From contig CAYMDO010000014.1 of NCBI GenBank assembly GCA_964389365.1, positions 1 through 52,886 of the forward strand: 52,886 nucleotides of DNA, given 5' to 3'. Position numbers and translations under genes: made by a program. Position 1 is the stretch's first letter. Every line of letters starts with the position of its first letter. Source of the stretch: UBA993 sp964389365. GTDB taxonomy: Bacteria; Bacillota; Dethiobacteria; DTU022. Shown here one piece after another: positions 16,766 through 25,336 of this stretch. Under the pieces are notes generated by a model. The model worked only from the letters and a program-made list of their open reading frames with translations. It was not told the origin of the DNA and made no database searches.

Positions 16766-18397
16766 TTGACCGACAGCACAAAAGCATTTGTCAGGGGTGC
16801 CGCAATCCTGGCTTTAACCGGTATTGCCGCCCGCGTGATCGGTGCTGTTTTCAGGGTGATCCTGGCGGCGATTTTAGGTGATGAGGGTATCGGCCTATAT
16901 CAGTACGCATACCCGATCTATTCCACCCTGCTGGTTCTGTCAACGGCCGGTATTCCGGTAGCTCTTTCCAAAATCATGGCTGAAAAAATAGCTCTCAGGG
17001 ATTACCTTGAAGCCCAGCGGGTATTTAAGATCGCCTTTCTGCTTCTGGCTTTAAGCGGCCTGGCGATCAGCCTGGTCATGCTGCTTGGCGCCAGGGTGAT
17101 CTCCCTGTTACTGATCAAAGATGCCTATGCGCTTTACCCGCTCATGGCTATTTCTCCGGCGATCTTTTTTGTTACAATCATGGCTTCGCTGCGCGGCTTT
17201 TTTCAGGGACAGCAGAATATGGCACCGACTGCAGTTTCACAGCTTCTAGAACAGCTGGTGCGGGTCGGTTTTTCGATTGCTATAGTCTTGCTACTCATCC
17301 CGGCGGGGCTTGAATTTGCAGTTGCCGGAGCCACCTCGGGCGCTGCAGCCGGGGGGCTGGCAGGGCTGCTGCTGCTGGCTGTCCTATACTTTAAAAAGCG
17401 TATAGCCCTGGTGAATCTCGGGCAGCATCAAACTGAACATAATCCGGAACCGGTTGGGAAGATCATCACCCGTATCCTGACCCTCGCAGTTCCAGTCACC
17501 ATTGGCGGCCTGGTGATTCCCCTGATTACCATGATCGATCTGGCGATTGTCCCGCGGCAGCTGCTTGCAGCCGGTTTTGAACTGGCAAAAGCCAGGTCTC
17601 TTTACGGCCAGCTTACCGGAATGGCCGGATCGGTAGTATATTTTCCCAATGTGGTGGCCCTGGCCCTCAGCATGAGCCTGGTTCCGGCAATCTCCGAAGC
17701 TTATGCCTTACAGAACAGGGCTTTGATTCAGAGCCGGAGCGCTATCGCGATCAAGCTGACGGCTATTTTTTCCCTCCCCTCCGCCCTGGGCCTGTTTTTG
17801 CTGGCAGAGCCTGTCACGGTGCTGCTTTTTAACAATGCCGAGGCCGGCTACTCCCTGGCTTATATGTCCTGGTCGGTCGTCCCGCTCTGTCTTTACGTGA
17901 CGACAACCGGCCTGATCCAGGGGCTTGGCAAACCGATCCTTCCCGCGATAAATATGGTTTATGGCGGCCTGGTCAAGACAGCCCTGGCCTGGTACCTGAC
18001 GGCAGTCCCTGCGCTGAATGTCGGGGGCGCAGCCCTGGCTTCAGTGATCGGCCTTACTGTAGCAGCCATTCTCAATTTGAACCATGTCAGGCAATTTGGC
18101 GGCTGGCAGGCCAGCTGGCGGGAACTGGCTTTGCTGCCCGCGATCGCCACTTTCCTGATGTCGGTGGTTGTCTATTTCAGCTATAGCGGTATAATGCATA
18201 TTGGCTGGGATTTACTCCCGGCAGGCCGTTTAAATGCCCTGGCTGTACTGTCTGCCATCATGCTTGGGATGCCTGTTTTCGGGATCTCCCTTCTTATGGT
18301 TGGCGGTATTAAGCGCGAAGAATTACAGCTGGTTCCTTACATCGGCCAACCGCTGGGAAGGGTCTTATCCCGTTTCCGTCTGATACGGATCCCCTGA
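16766..18397 (+). CDS. MOP-superfamily flippase, SpoVB/YabM type
   Basis: This 543-residue integral membrane protein has about 14 hydrophobic segments. It belongs to the polysaccharide-biosynthesis/MATE-like exporters that flip lipid-linked sugars for the cell wall. The N-terminus with R-G-A-x-x-L-x-x-x-G-I-x-x-R-x-I-G, followed by D-E-G-I-G-L-Y-Q-x-A-Y-P, is the SpoVB/YabM signature. I chose the TTG at 16766 because AGGCAGGGA precedes it and a strong promoter sits too close to the ATG at 16745. Its place between mfd and mazG corresponds to yabM, so a lipid II or teichoic-type flippase is more likely than the sporulation-specific SpoVB. Confidence 0.85.
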   Translation: MTDSTKAFVRGAAILALTGIAARVIGAVFRVILAAILGDEGIGLYQYAYPIYSTLLVLSTAGIPVALSKIMAEKIALRDYLEAQRVFKIAFLLLALSGLAISLVMLLGARVISLLLIKDAYALYPLMAISPAIFFVTIMASLRGFFQGQQNMAPTAVSQLLEQLVRVGFSIAIVLLLIPAGLEFAVAGATSGAAAGGLAGLLLLAVLYFKKRIALVNLGQHQTEHNPEPVGKIITRILTLAVPVTIGGLVIPLITMIDLAIVPRQLLAAGFELAKARSLYGQLTGMAGSVVYFPNVVALALSMSLVPAISEAYALQNRALIQSRSAIAIKLTAIFSLPSALGLFLLAEPVTVLLFNNAEAGYSLAYMSWSVVPLCLYVTTTGLIQGLGKPILPAINMVYGGLVKTALAWYLTAVPALNVGGAALASVIGLTVAAILNLNHVRQFGGWQASWRELALLPAIATFLMSVVVYFSYSGIMHIGWDLLPAGRLNALAVLSAIMLGMPVFGISLLMVGGIKREELQLVPYIGQPLGRVLSRFRLIRIP

Positions 18398-18413
18398 TTG
18401 GAGTTGTTCTTAC

Positions 18414-19895
18414 CTGGGTAAAATAGTTGTGATCGGGCTCGGGCCGGGCAGTCAACGGCATCTGACAGTCGAAGCGCGAAATTACCTGGCTTCAAACTAT
18501 CCTCTCTACCTGCGAACCATGAAACATCCCGCTGCCAGCTATCTGGCTGCACGGCGGGGGCAGGTACGGTCTTTTGATTATCTCTATAATCAGGAGGATA
18601 GTTTTGAGGCGGTTTACCGGGCAATCACCCGTACCCTCTTAATGCAATGCCGGCATCACAAACTGATCTGCTATGCCGTTCCCGGCCACCCCAATGTCGG
18701 TGAGGCAACTGTTGAGAGGCTGAAACGGCATGCTCCCCGTTTGGGGGTGAAGGTTGAACTGGTTGCCGGCCTCTCATTCTTAGAACCGCTGCTCAGTCAG
18801 CTGGAGCTTGACCTGCTTGACGGGGTTACGATTGTTGACGCCCTTTCAATTGAAAAGATTAAGGAACCAGCCCGCAATCACCTGGTAATGGCCCAGGTTT
18901 ACAATAAAGTGATCGCTTCCCGGGTTAAATTAAAACTTCTTCAGCTTTACCCCGATAATTACCCCGTAACAATTGTGAACGCCGCGGGCATGACCCGCGC
19001 AGGTTTGCAGAAAACAACACTGCGCTCTTTAGACCATTGCAATGCTTTTAATCATTATACAACCGTTTATTTGCCTCCGTTTAAGCGGGGAAGCAGCGGA
19101 GAGCTGATTGAGATTATGGCCAGGCTGAGAGCTGCTGATGGCTGCCCCTGGGATAAAAAGCAGGATCATTTAAGCCTGAGGCAGTATTTAATCGAAGAAG
19201 CCTATGAAGTTGTGGCCGCGATTGACAGCGGTGATGACCGGCAAATAATTGATGAACTCGGCGACTTGCTGCTTCAGGTGGTTTTCCACAGCCAGATAGG
19301 CCGTGAAGAAAACCGTTTTAATTTTTACGATGTGGTTGAGGCCATCAATAAGAAGCTGACCCGCAGGCATCCGCATGTTTTTGGCCCCCGCTTTGCTGTT
19401 GATGCAGAGGCGGTTAAGGTGCTGTGGGAAGAGGTTAAATCAGCCGAACGCCCAGAGGGGCATGATACTTTTTCCCTTGATGCCGATGAAGCCATGCCGG
19501 CTTTATTGCGGGCTTATAAACTGCAAAAAAAGGCGGCAAAAGCAGGCTTTGACTGGCCAACGATCGAAGGGCCGCTGGACAAAGTCAGGGAAGAGCTTTC
19601 TGAACTCGAAGAAGCTGTTGAAAGTGGCAGGCAGGAAGCGGCTGAAGAAGAGCTGGGCGATTTTTTATTTACACTGGTCAACCTGGCGCGGTTTTTAAAA
19701 ATTAACCCGGAGCTGGCATTAGGCCGATCAATCGGAAAATTTATTTCACGGTATCGCTACATAGTGGATCAAATGGAAAAAAGCGGGAATACATTTGGCG
19801 ACTTTACACTTCAGCAGCTGGACAATTGGTGGAATGAAGCAAAAAATCAGGAAAATAGAAAAAAAAAAAGGAATACCCTAAATAACGTCGAATAG
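18414..19895 (+). CDS. mazG: Tetrapyrrole-methylase-like / MazG nucleotide pyrophosphohydrolase fusion (YabN)
   Basis: This two-domain protein of about 490 residues matches Bacillus YabN. Residues 1-220 form a tetrapyrrole (SAM) methylase-like domain with G-L-G-P-G near the start and V-P-G-H-P in the middle. Residues about 225-485 are a tandem MazG NTP pyrophosphohydrolase with L-R-A-x-D-G-C-P-W-D near 237, E-E-A-Y-E-V and E-L-G-D-L-L-L-Q-V-V-F-H, and a second E-E-x-x-x-E and E-E-L-G-D copy. It should destroy abnormal NTPs. Homology places the start at CTG 18414 (giving x-G-K-I-V-V-I-G-L-G-P-G), with GGAG ten bases upstream. The first standard start in frame is GTG 18429, which would remove part of the first beta strand. 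Confidence 0.9.
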   Translation: MGKIVVIGLGPGSQRHLTVEARNYLASNYPLYLRTMKHPAASYLAARRGQVRSFDYLYNQEDSFEAVYRAITRTLLMQCRHHKLICYAVPGHPNVGEATVERLKRHAPRLGVKVELVAGLSFLEPLLSQLELDLLDGVTIVDALSIEKIKEPARNHLVMAQVYNKVIASRVKLKLLQLYPDNYPVTIVNAAGMTRAGLQKTTLRSLDHCNAFNHYTTVYLPPFKRGSSGELIEIMARLRAADGCPWDKKQDHLSLRQYLIEEAYEVVAAIDSGDDRQIIDELGDLLLQVVFHSQIGREENRFNFYDVVEAINKKLTRRHPHVFGPRFAVDAEAVKVLWEEVKSAERPEGHDTFSLDADEAMPALLRAYKLQKKAAKAGFDWPTIEGPLDKVREELSELEEAVESGRQEAAEEELGDFLFTLVNLARFLKINPELALGRSIGKFISRYRYIVDQMEKSGNTFGDFTLQQLDNWWNEAKNQENRKKKRNTLNNVE

Positions 19896-19941
19896 GGCAT
19901 ATAATGTAAGTATCAATAATTACTTAGGGAGGGCTTATCAA

Positions 19942-20214
19942 GTGAACAAAACGCAGTTGGTTGACTTGGTTGCTGAGAAGGGCGGATTATCGAAGAAAAC
20001 CAGCAAGAAAGCGGTAGAGACTATTTTAGGTGGTATCGCAGGCAGCTTGGCTAAAGGCGAGAAGGTTCAGTTAGTTGGTTTCGGTACTTTTGAAGTGCGT
20101 CACCGCAAAGCACGCGAAGGGCGTAACCCGGCAACAGGGGAAAAAATAAAAATTAAAGCCCTTAAAGTCCCGGCTTTCAAGCCCGGAAAAGCCTTAAAAG
20201 ATAAGGTAAAATAA
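19942..20214 (+). CDS. hup: HU family DNA-binding protein
   Basis: This 90-residue histone-like protein bends and compacts DNA as a dimer. It has the full family pattern: M-N-K-x-x-L-V at the start, the central V-x-L-V-G-F-G-T-F-E-V-R near 46-56, the R-x-x-R-x-G-R-N-P-x-T-G arm that inserts into the minor groove near 57-70, and V-P-A-F-K-P-G-K-x-L-K near the end. The GTG start at 19942 follows GGGAGGG. A TATAAT at 19900-19905 lies upstream but without a clear -35 element. In Bacillus yabO occupies this interval; here HU does. Confidence 0.97.
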   Translation: MNKTQLVDLVAEKGGLSKKTSKKAVETILGGIAGSLAKGEKVQLVGFGTFEVRHRKAREGRNPATGEKIKIKALKVPAFKPGKALKDKVK

Positions 20215-20257
20215 TTAGCTGGAGACAGGAGCTTTTAATGATTTTTTTGATTACATT

Positions 20258-20293
20258 GGAAAAGTCCCCTTCAATCAATAAGGGGACTTTTCC
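20258..20293 (+). terminator. Terminator after hup
   Basis: A perfect 14-bp inverted repeat, GGAAAAGTCCCCTT (20258-20271) and AAGGGGACTTTTCC (20280-20293), with an 8-base loop. The 3' arm ends in CTTTTCC, so the T tract is part of the stem; it could work on both strands. Confidence 0.8.
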
Positions 20294-20336
20294 TTCCCAC
20301 CAGGGAATATGGACATAGTCTGGGGATGACGGCAGG

Positions 20337-20669
20337 GTGATAGCAGGGAAGAAAAAAAGCAGCCCGGTTTCCAGAATGCCCGTCAGGCACCGGGAAAATC
20401 GCTACAGCCTTTACAGGCTGCTGGTGGTAGTGCTCAGTTTCGTTGTTTTTGGTTTAATGGTAATCATCGGGGCCCAGTATTTAAAACAACGGGAGGCCGG
20501 CCGGGCACTCACTGATATGGAAGGAAAGATCAGCGAAATGCTCGAGCAGCAGGCCGCACTGGAAGAGGAGATTCTCAGGCTTCAGGATTTGGGCTATATT
20601 GAGGTCCTGGCTCGTGAACGGCTCGGGCTGGTCAGGCCGGATGAAGTGATCTTCCAGTTTGAGGATTGA
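20337..20669 (+). CDS. divIC: FtsB/DivIC-like septum protein
   Basis: This 110-residue bitopic membrane protein of the divisome has a basic cytosolic N-terminus (about 1-25), one membrane segment (about 28-48), a coiled coil (about 50-83), and the closing Y-I-E-V-L-A-R-E-R-L-G-L-V-R-P-D-E motif diagnostic of FtsB/DivIC. It stabilises the FtsL-FtsQ complex at mid-cell. The start GTG at 20337 has only a distant GGGG; an ATG at 20376 is a possible alternative. In Bacillus it follows yabO, yabP and yabQ, all absent here. Confidence 0.9.
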   Translation: MIAGKKKSSPVSRMPVRHRENRYSLYRLLVVVLSFVVFGLMVIIGAQYLKQREAGRALTDMEGKISEMLEQQAALEEEILRLQDLGYIEVLARERLGLVRPDEVIFQFED

Positions 20670-20693
20670 CAACAATTTAATTAAAGTTATAAT
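20666..20693 (+). promoter_or_regulatory. Consensus sigma-A promoter of the S1-domain gene
   Basis: TTGACA (20666-20671) and TATAAT (20688-20693) match consensus exactly with a 16-base spacer. The -35 box overlaps the divIC stop codon. It gives a leader of about 35 bases to the ATC start of the next gene. Confidence 0.88.
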
Positions 20694-20735
20694 AACCTTA
20701 GCCTGCAACAATTCCAAGCAAGGAGGCGTTTTTTT

Positions 20736-21149
20736 ATCAAGAAAGACCTGGCAATCGGCAGTATCCTAGAAGGGGTGATTACCGGAATCACGAAGTTCGG
20801 CGCTTTCGTTGAACTGCCCGGTGGAGTTACCGGTTTGGTTCATATTTCGGAAGTGGCTGATGAATACGTGAAAGATATCAACGAGTTCTTTAAAAAATCG
20901 GATCAGGTTATGGTTAAGGTTTTAAACGTAGAAAATAACGGAAAAATTGGCCTCTCGATCCGGCAGGCGGCAGAAGGTTATAAAGAAAAAAAAGGTAACG
21001 GCCGCGGCAGACCTGCCCCGGTCACTAAAGCCTCGTTTGAAGATAAAATGAACCGTTTCCTTAAGGAAAGTGATGAACGGCTGCTTGATCTGAAAAGAAA
21101 TACAGAATCCAAAAGAGGCGGTCGCGGCACCTTCAAGGAAGCTTTTTAA
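20736..21149 (+). CDS. yabR: S1 RNA-binding domain protein (YabR type), apparent ATC start
   Basis: This protein of about 137 residues has one S1 RNA-binding domain at the N-terminus: G-S-I-L-E-G-V-I-T-G-I-T-K-F-G-A-F-V, then G-L-V-H-I-S-E-V-A-D and K-V-L-N-V. A basic, glycine-rich linker and a short helical tail follow. B. subtilis YabR and related polynucleotide-binding proteins share this layout. AGGAGG at 20721-20726 sits nine bases before an ATC at 20736, exactly where homology puts the start. The first standard start, GTG 20775, would cut off the first strand of the S1 fold and has no proper ribosome-binding site. Confidence 0.9.
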   Translation: MKKDLAIGSILEGVITGITKFGAFVELPGGVTGLVHISEVADEYVKDINEFFKKSDQVMVKVLNVENNGKIGLSIRQAAEGYKEKKGNGRGRPAPVTKASFEDKMNRFLKESDERLLDLKRNTESKRGGRGTFKEAF

Positions 21150-21181
21150 GAAACCTTATTTCAGAATTACTTTTTAAAAGG

Positions 21182-21205
21182 CACTCTGGTTCAGGGTGTT
21201 TTTTT
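21182..21205 (+). terminator. Terminator after the S1-domain gene
   Basis: CACTCTG and CAGGGTG form a 7-bp stem (one G-T pair) with a 3-base loop, followed by seven T residues. Confidence 0.8.
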
Positions 21206-21236
21206 ATCTTTACCCGGGGTTGGGATAAAAAGACGG

Positions 21237-22625
21237 ATGCTTTTTAAACGTTTCAAAGAATATATCGCAAAAAATGGGCTTGTTTCCGACGGGGAAACGG
21301 TTATTATTGCCGTTTCAGGCGGGCCGGATTCGCTTTGCCTCCTACACCTCATTAACCGCCTTGCTCCGGAAAAAAATTTAAGGCTGATCGTAGCCCACCT
21401 GAACCATGGCTTAAGGCCGGAAGCAGCTGTGGAGGAAGCTGGAGTTGCCGCAGTTGCTGCACGTATGAACCTGCAGTTCAAAGCAAAAAGGGTAAACATC
21501 AGCCTTTATAAAAAAAGGTTAAGTTTGTCGGAGGAGGCAGCAGGCAGGAGAGCGCGCTATAGGTTCCTGTTCCAGGCTGCCCGCAGCTTTCAGGCTGGCG
21601 CAATTGCCCTTGGCCACCACCGCGACGATCAGGCGGAAACTGTCTTGCTCAACCTGCTGAGGGGCAGCGGAGTTGACGGCCTTTCCGGTATGTTTCCATC
21701 ACGGTATGTAAACGGGGTGAAGCTGATCAGGCCGCTGCTCGCTTTCAGACGCAGCGAAATTGAGTCCTACTGCCTTGAGCATGGCCTTAAGCCATTTACT
21801 GACAGCAGCAACCTGGAAACAAATTATACCCGCAATAAAATTCGGCTGGAATTGATTCCCCACCTTGAAGAACGATATAATCCCAGGATTCGGGAAGCGC
21901 TTGCCGGACTGGCTGAACTTGCGGCTGATGACCGCATATATTTTTTGAATCTGGCCCGGAAGATTGCCGGCAGGTTAGCTGAACACAGGGGCAATGCCCT
22001 TATTGTAAATTTAACCTTATTGAATGCTTTGCCCCGCGCGGTTGGCAGCCGGGTTTTGCGGTTGCTGTTGCGAAGCTGCCGGGCCGGGCAGCAGCTGGGT
22101 AGAGTGCATCTGAACCAGTTGTTAGAGTTTGCGGCAAGGGGCAGAACAGGCGCCCGCCTTAATCTGCCCGGTGGATTGAAGGCATACAGGGCAAAAGAGG
22201 ATCTCGTACTGGCCCGGAAAATTGATCCGGGTCGGGAGAAAATAGGCGAGCTAGAGCTGGTTGTCCCCGGGGAAGCAGTGCTTCCCGGCGGGCAGTTGAT
22301 CAGCGCCCGCCTGGCCCGAAAAGAAAACCTGAACTGGCCGCCCCAGCGCAGCAGCGCATATCTTGATTACGACAAAGTACCGCCAGGCCGGATGGTGATT
22401 CGTTCCCGGAAGCCCGGTGATCGTTTCCACCCCCAGGGCGCTGAAGGCAGTAAAAAACTTAAAAAATTTTTGATTGATCAAAAGGTAGATCAGATTTACA
22501 GGGACTCTTTACCTCTGGTAACAGTCGGCAGTATTATTATCTGGGTGGCAGGGTTAAGGATTGCCCACCCCTTCCGGGTAACAGATAAGACGGTTCGGGT
22601 CCTCTGCCTGGAATATCTTGACTAA
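21237..22625 (+). CDS. tilS: tRNA(Ile)-lysidine synthase
   Basis: TilS attaches lysine to C34 of the CAU-anticodon tRNA-Ile so that it reads AUA; it is essential. It has 462 residues, with the PP-loop S-G-G-P-D-S at 27-32, V-A-H-L-N-H-G-L-R near 50, G-H-H-R-D-D-Q-A-E-T near 125, and the C-terminal TilS domain with R-x-P-G-D-R-F-H-P-x-G near 390. It follows the terminator of the S1 gene and has a weak ribosome-binding site. The tilS - hpt - ftsH order is the conserved Bacillota arrangement. Confidence 0.95.
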   Translation: MLFKRFKEYIAKNGLVSDGETVIIAVSGGPDSLCLLHLINRLAPEKNLRLIVAHLNHGLRPEAAVEEAGVAAVAARMNLQFKAKRVNISLYKKRLSLSEEAAGRRARYRFLFQAARSFQAGAIALGHHRDDQAETVLLNLLRGSGVDGLSGMFPSRYVNGVKLIRPLLAFRRSEIESYCLEHGLKPFTDSSNLETNYTRNKIRLELIPHLEERYNPRIREALAGLAELAADDRIYFLNLARKIAGRLAEHRGNALIVNLTLLNALPRAVGSRVLRLLLRSCRAGQQLGRVHLNQLLEFAARGRTGARLNLPGGLKAYRAKEDLVLARKIDPGREKIGELELVVPGEAVLPGGQLISARLARKENLNWPPQRSSAYLDYDKVPPGRMVIRSRKPGDRFHPQGAEGSKKLKKFLIDQKVDQIYRDSLPLVTVGSIIIWVAGLRIAHPFRVTDKTVRVLCLEYLD

Positions 22626-22681
22626 ACCGCATGAATTGCTGTTTGTGCCCAGGGGTAAAAATAAACGAAAAGGTGGTACCT

Positions 22682-23206
22682 ATGACAGTGGAAAAAATGG
22701 AAGTGATGCTTACTGCCGGGCAGATTGAAGAGCGTATCCGTGAATTGGCTGAAGCTATATCAGCAGATTACAGGGGCAAAAAGATCCTTGTTATCGGGGT
22801 CTTAAAAGGTGCGGTGATCTTTCTGAGCGATCTTGTCCGCCACCTTGCCGTGCCGGTAGAGATTGATTTCATGGCTGTGTCCAGTTATGGCGCAGATACA
22901 AATTCCTCCGGAGTAGTCCGGATCTTGAAGGATCTTGAGCAAAGCATTACGGACAGGGAAGTGTTGATCGTAGAAGATATTATCGACACCGGATTGACAC
23001 TTAACTATCTTTATGAGATCCTGCTCAGGCGCGGCCCAAAATCACTAAAAGTAGTTACCCTGTTGGATAAGCCCGATCGGCGTCAGGTTCCCTTCGATCC
23101 AGACTACTGCGGGTTTCAGATACCAGATCGGTTTGTTATCGGGTATGGGTTGGACTTTAACGAAGATTACCGCCACCTGGCAGACCTGCGTGTTCTGGAA
23201 TCATAG
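22682..23206 (+). CDS. hpt: Hypoxanthine phosphoribosyltransferase
   Basis: It recycles hypoxanthine (and usually guanine) to nucleotides with PRPP. It has 174 residues starting from the ATG at 22682, preceded by AAAGGTGG five bases away; an in-frame ATG at 22631 would add 17 non-homologous residues. Motifs are G-V-L-K-G-A near 38, D-F-M-A-V-S-S-Y-G near 63, the PRPP loop V-E-D-I-I-D-T-G-L-T near 98-107, and the base-binding F-V-I-G-Y-G-L-D near the C-terminus. Substrate PRPP comes from prs in the same block. Confidence 0.95.
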   Translation: MTVEKMEVMLTAGQIEERIRELAEAISADYRGKKILVIGVLKGAVIFLSDLVRHLAVPVEIDFMAVSSYGADTNSSGVVRILKDLEQSITDREVLIVEDIIDTGLTLNYLYEILLRRGPKSLKVVTLLDKPDRRQVPFDPDYCGFQIPDRFVIGYGLDFNEDYRHLADLRVLES

Positions 23207-23225
23207 ATCCTTAATTCTGCTCTCG

Positions 23226-23254
23226 TTGCTTCTGTTTATGGACTATGTTAAAAT
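23226..23254 (+). promoter_or_regulatory. Probable sigma-A promoter of ftsH
   Basis: TTGCTT (23226-23231) and TAAAAT (23249-23254) are 17 bases apart in the gap between hpt and ftsH. The leader would be about 37 bases. Confidence 0.6.
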
Positions 23255-23297
23255 TTAATTCAAGCTTTCAGGCAGTTGCAGGAGAGGAGGGTTCTGT

Positions 23298-25304
23298 TTG
23301 AGCCCATTTTTAAGACAAATTACATTCTACCTGGTTATAGCCCTGGTAGTATTTATTTTGCTGTCATCTTTTAATAACAGCTCTCCACCGGAGGAGATCT
23401 CCTATGATCAGCTAATCCAAAGGGTAGAGCTGGGGGAAGTTGCCAGCGTTGCCCTGTACGGCAGCGAGGTTGAAGCAACCTTAAAAGATGGCACTGCGGT
23501 AAAAACAATCAGGCCGGACGACCATAACCTGACCGAGTTGCTTCTCGCCAACAAGGTAACCCTGGAAACATACCTGCCCCGGGGCCCGAAATGGTGGCAA
23601 AGCGTTCTCACATACCTGATCCCCTTCCTGCTGCTGATCGGCATCTTCTTTTTCTTTATGCAGCAGACCCAGGGTGGGGGCAATAAAGTTATGAACTTTG
23701 GCAAAAGCAGGGCCCGCCTGCAGGAAAGTGAAAAAAAGAAGGTAACTTTCCAGGATGTTGCCGGTGCCGATGAAGAGCGCGCAGAGCTGTCGGAGATCGT
23801 CGATTTCCTAAAAGATCCGCGCAAGTACATTGAAATCGGGGCCAGGATTCCCAAGGGCGTGCTTTTGGTCGGCCCTCCCGGTACTGGAAAAACTTTATTG
23901 GCAAGGGCTGTAGCCGGAGAAGCAGGGGTGCCTTTTTTCAGCATCAGCGGCTCTGATTTTGTCGAAATGTTTGTCGGGGTTGGCGCTTCCCGGGTGCGCG
24001 ATATGTTTGATAATGCGAAGAAAAATTCACCCTGTATCGTTTTTATTGATGAAATTGATGCTGTCGGCCGCCAGCGCGGGGCCGGCTTAGGCGGCGGCCA
24101 CGATGAACGGGAGCAGACCCTGAATCAACTGCTGGTTGAGATGGATGGTTTTGACGTAAACGAGGGGATTATCATTATCGCGGCTACCAATCGCCCGGAT
24201 ATTCTCGATCCGGCTTTGCTCAGGCCGGGGCGCTTTGACCGTGAGATTACTGTCGGGTTGCCCGATGTCAACGGCCGTGAAGCGATTCTAAAAGTCCATA
24301 CCAGGAATAAGCAGCTTTCAGAGGCGGTAGATCTGAAAGTACTGGCCCGAGGCACTCCCGGTTTTACCGGAGCCGACTTGGAAAATGTCGTAAACGAAGC
24401 GGCGCTTCTGGCCGCCCGTAAATCATTGAAGAGAATTGGCATGCAGGATTTGGAAGAATCGATCGAGCGAGTGGTAGCCGGGACCCAGAAAACGAGCCGG
24501 GTGATCAGCCCCTTTGAAAAGAAAATTGTTGCCTACCATGAAGCCGGACATGCTCTGGTTGGATACTTACTGCCGCATACCGATCCGGTCCACAAGGTTT
24601 CCATAATCCCCCGCGGCCGGGCCGGCGGTTATACCCTGATGTTTCCGGAAGAAGATCGCTATTACATGACCAGGTCGGAACTGCTTGACCGGGTCAGTAC
24701 TTTGCTCGGGGGCCGGGTAGCCGAGAAACTGGTGCTGAATGATATTAGCACCGGCGCTCAGAACGACCTGGAACGAGCCACGTCAATAGTTCGCCAGATG
24801 ATCATGGAGTATGGAATGAGCGAGAGTTTAGGCCCGATCACACTGGGCAGAAAACATGATCAGGTTTTTCTGGGGCGCGACCTGGCCCGCGATCGCAATT
24901 ACAGCGAAGAGATCGCGAAAGCAATCGATCAGGAGATCAGGAAAACTATCGATAACTGTTACCAGAAAGCTCAGGAGATACTGGAAAAAGAACGCGACAA
25001 ACTGGAAAAAATAGCGCAGACCCTGCTTGACAAGGAAACACTGGACGCCGAAGAAATTAAGGCGCTGGCAGAAGGAAGGCCGCTGCCCCAAAAAACAGAG
25101 GGCCCGCATGAAGATGCTAAAGGCTGCTCCGATCAGCCCGGTGAAAACCAGGCTGCCAAAACAGCAGTTGATGCCGGCATAGAAGGGCAGGACGGGCCCC
25201 TTAGCGGGGATTTAAAAGAGGAAAAGATCAAGGTGGTCTCCAAAAAAATTGATCGACGCGCCTCATTCGCCAGGCGCAGTAAAACAAAAGAAAAACCGGA
25301 TTAG
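23298..25304 (+). CDS. ftsH: ATP-dependent zinc metalloprotease FtsH
   Basis: This membrane-anchored hexameric AAA+ protease performs quality control of membrane and regulatory proteins. It has 668 residues: membrane segments at about 7-24 and 102-122 flanking a small external domain, Walker A G-P-P-G-T-G-K-T near 192, Walker B I-D-E-I-D near 250, the second region of homology with A-T-N-R-P-D, and the zinc site H414-E-A-G-H418. After about residue 600 comes a long charged tail, longer than in many homologues and probably disordered. The TTG start at 23298 follows GGAGG by seven bases. Confidence 0.97.
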   Translation: MSPFLRQITFYLVIALVVFILLSSFNNSSPPEEISYDQLIQRVELGEVASVALYGSEVEATLKDGTAVKTIRPDDHNLTELLLANKVTLETYLPRGPKWWQSVLTYLIPFLLLIGIFFFFMQQTQGGGNKVMNFGKSRARLQESEKKKVTFQDVAGADEERAELSEIVDFLKDPRKYIEIGARIPKGVLLVGPPGTGKTLLARAVAGEAGVPFFSISGSDFVEMFVGVGASRVRDMFDNAKKNSPCIVFIDEIDAVGRQRGAGLGGGHDEREQTLNQLLVEMDGFDVNEGIIIIAATNRPDILDPALLRPGRFDREITVGLPDVNGREAILKVHTRNKQLSEAVDLKVLARGTPGFTGADLENVVNEAALLAARKSLKRIGMQDLEESIERVVAGTQKTSRVISPFEKKIVAYHEAGHALVGYLLPHTDPVHKVSIIPRGRAGGYTLMFPEEDRYYMTRSELLDRVSTLLGGRVAEKLVLNDISTGAQNDLERATSIVRQMIMEYGMSESLGPITLGRKHDQVFLGRDLARDRNYSEEIAKAIDQEIRKTIDNCYQKAQEILEKERDKLEKIAQTLLDKETLDAEEIKALAEGRPLPQKTEGPHEDAKGCSDQPGENQAAKTAVDAGIEGQDGPLSGDLKEEKIKVVSKKIDRRASFARRSKTKEKPD

Positions 25305-25336
25305 ACAGTTTACGGGGTCTTAAAGGCTCCATTATT

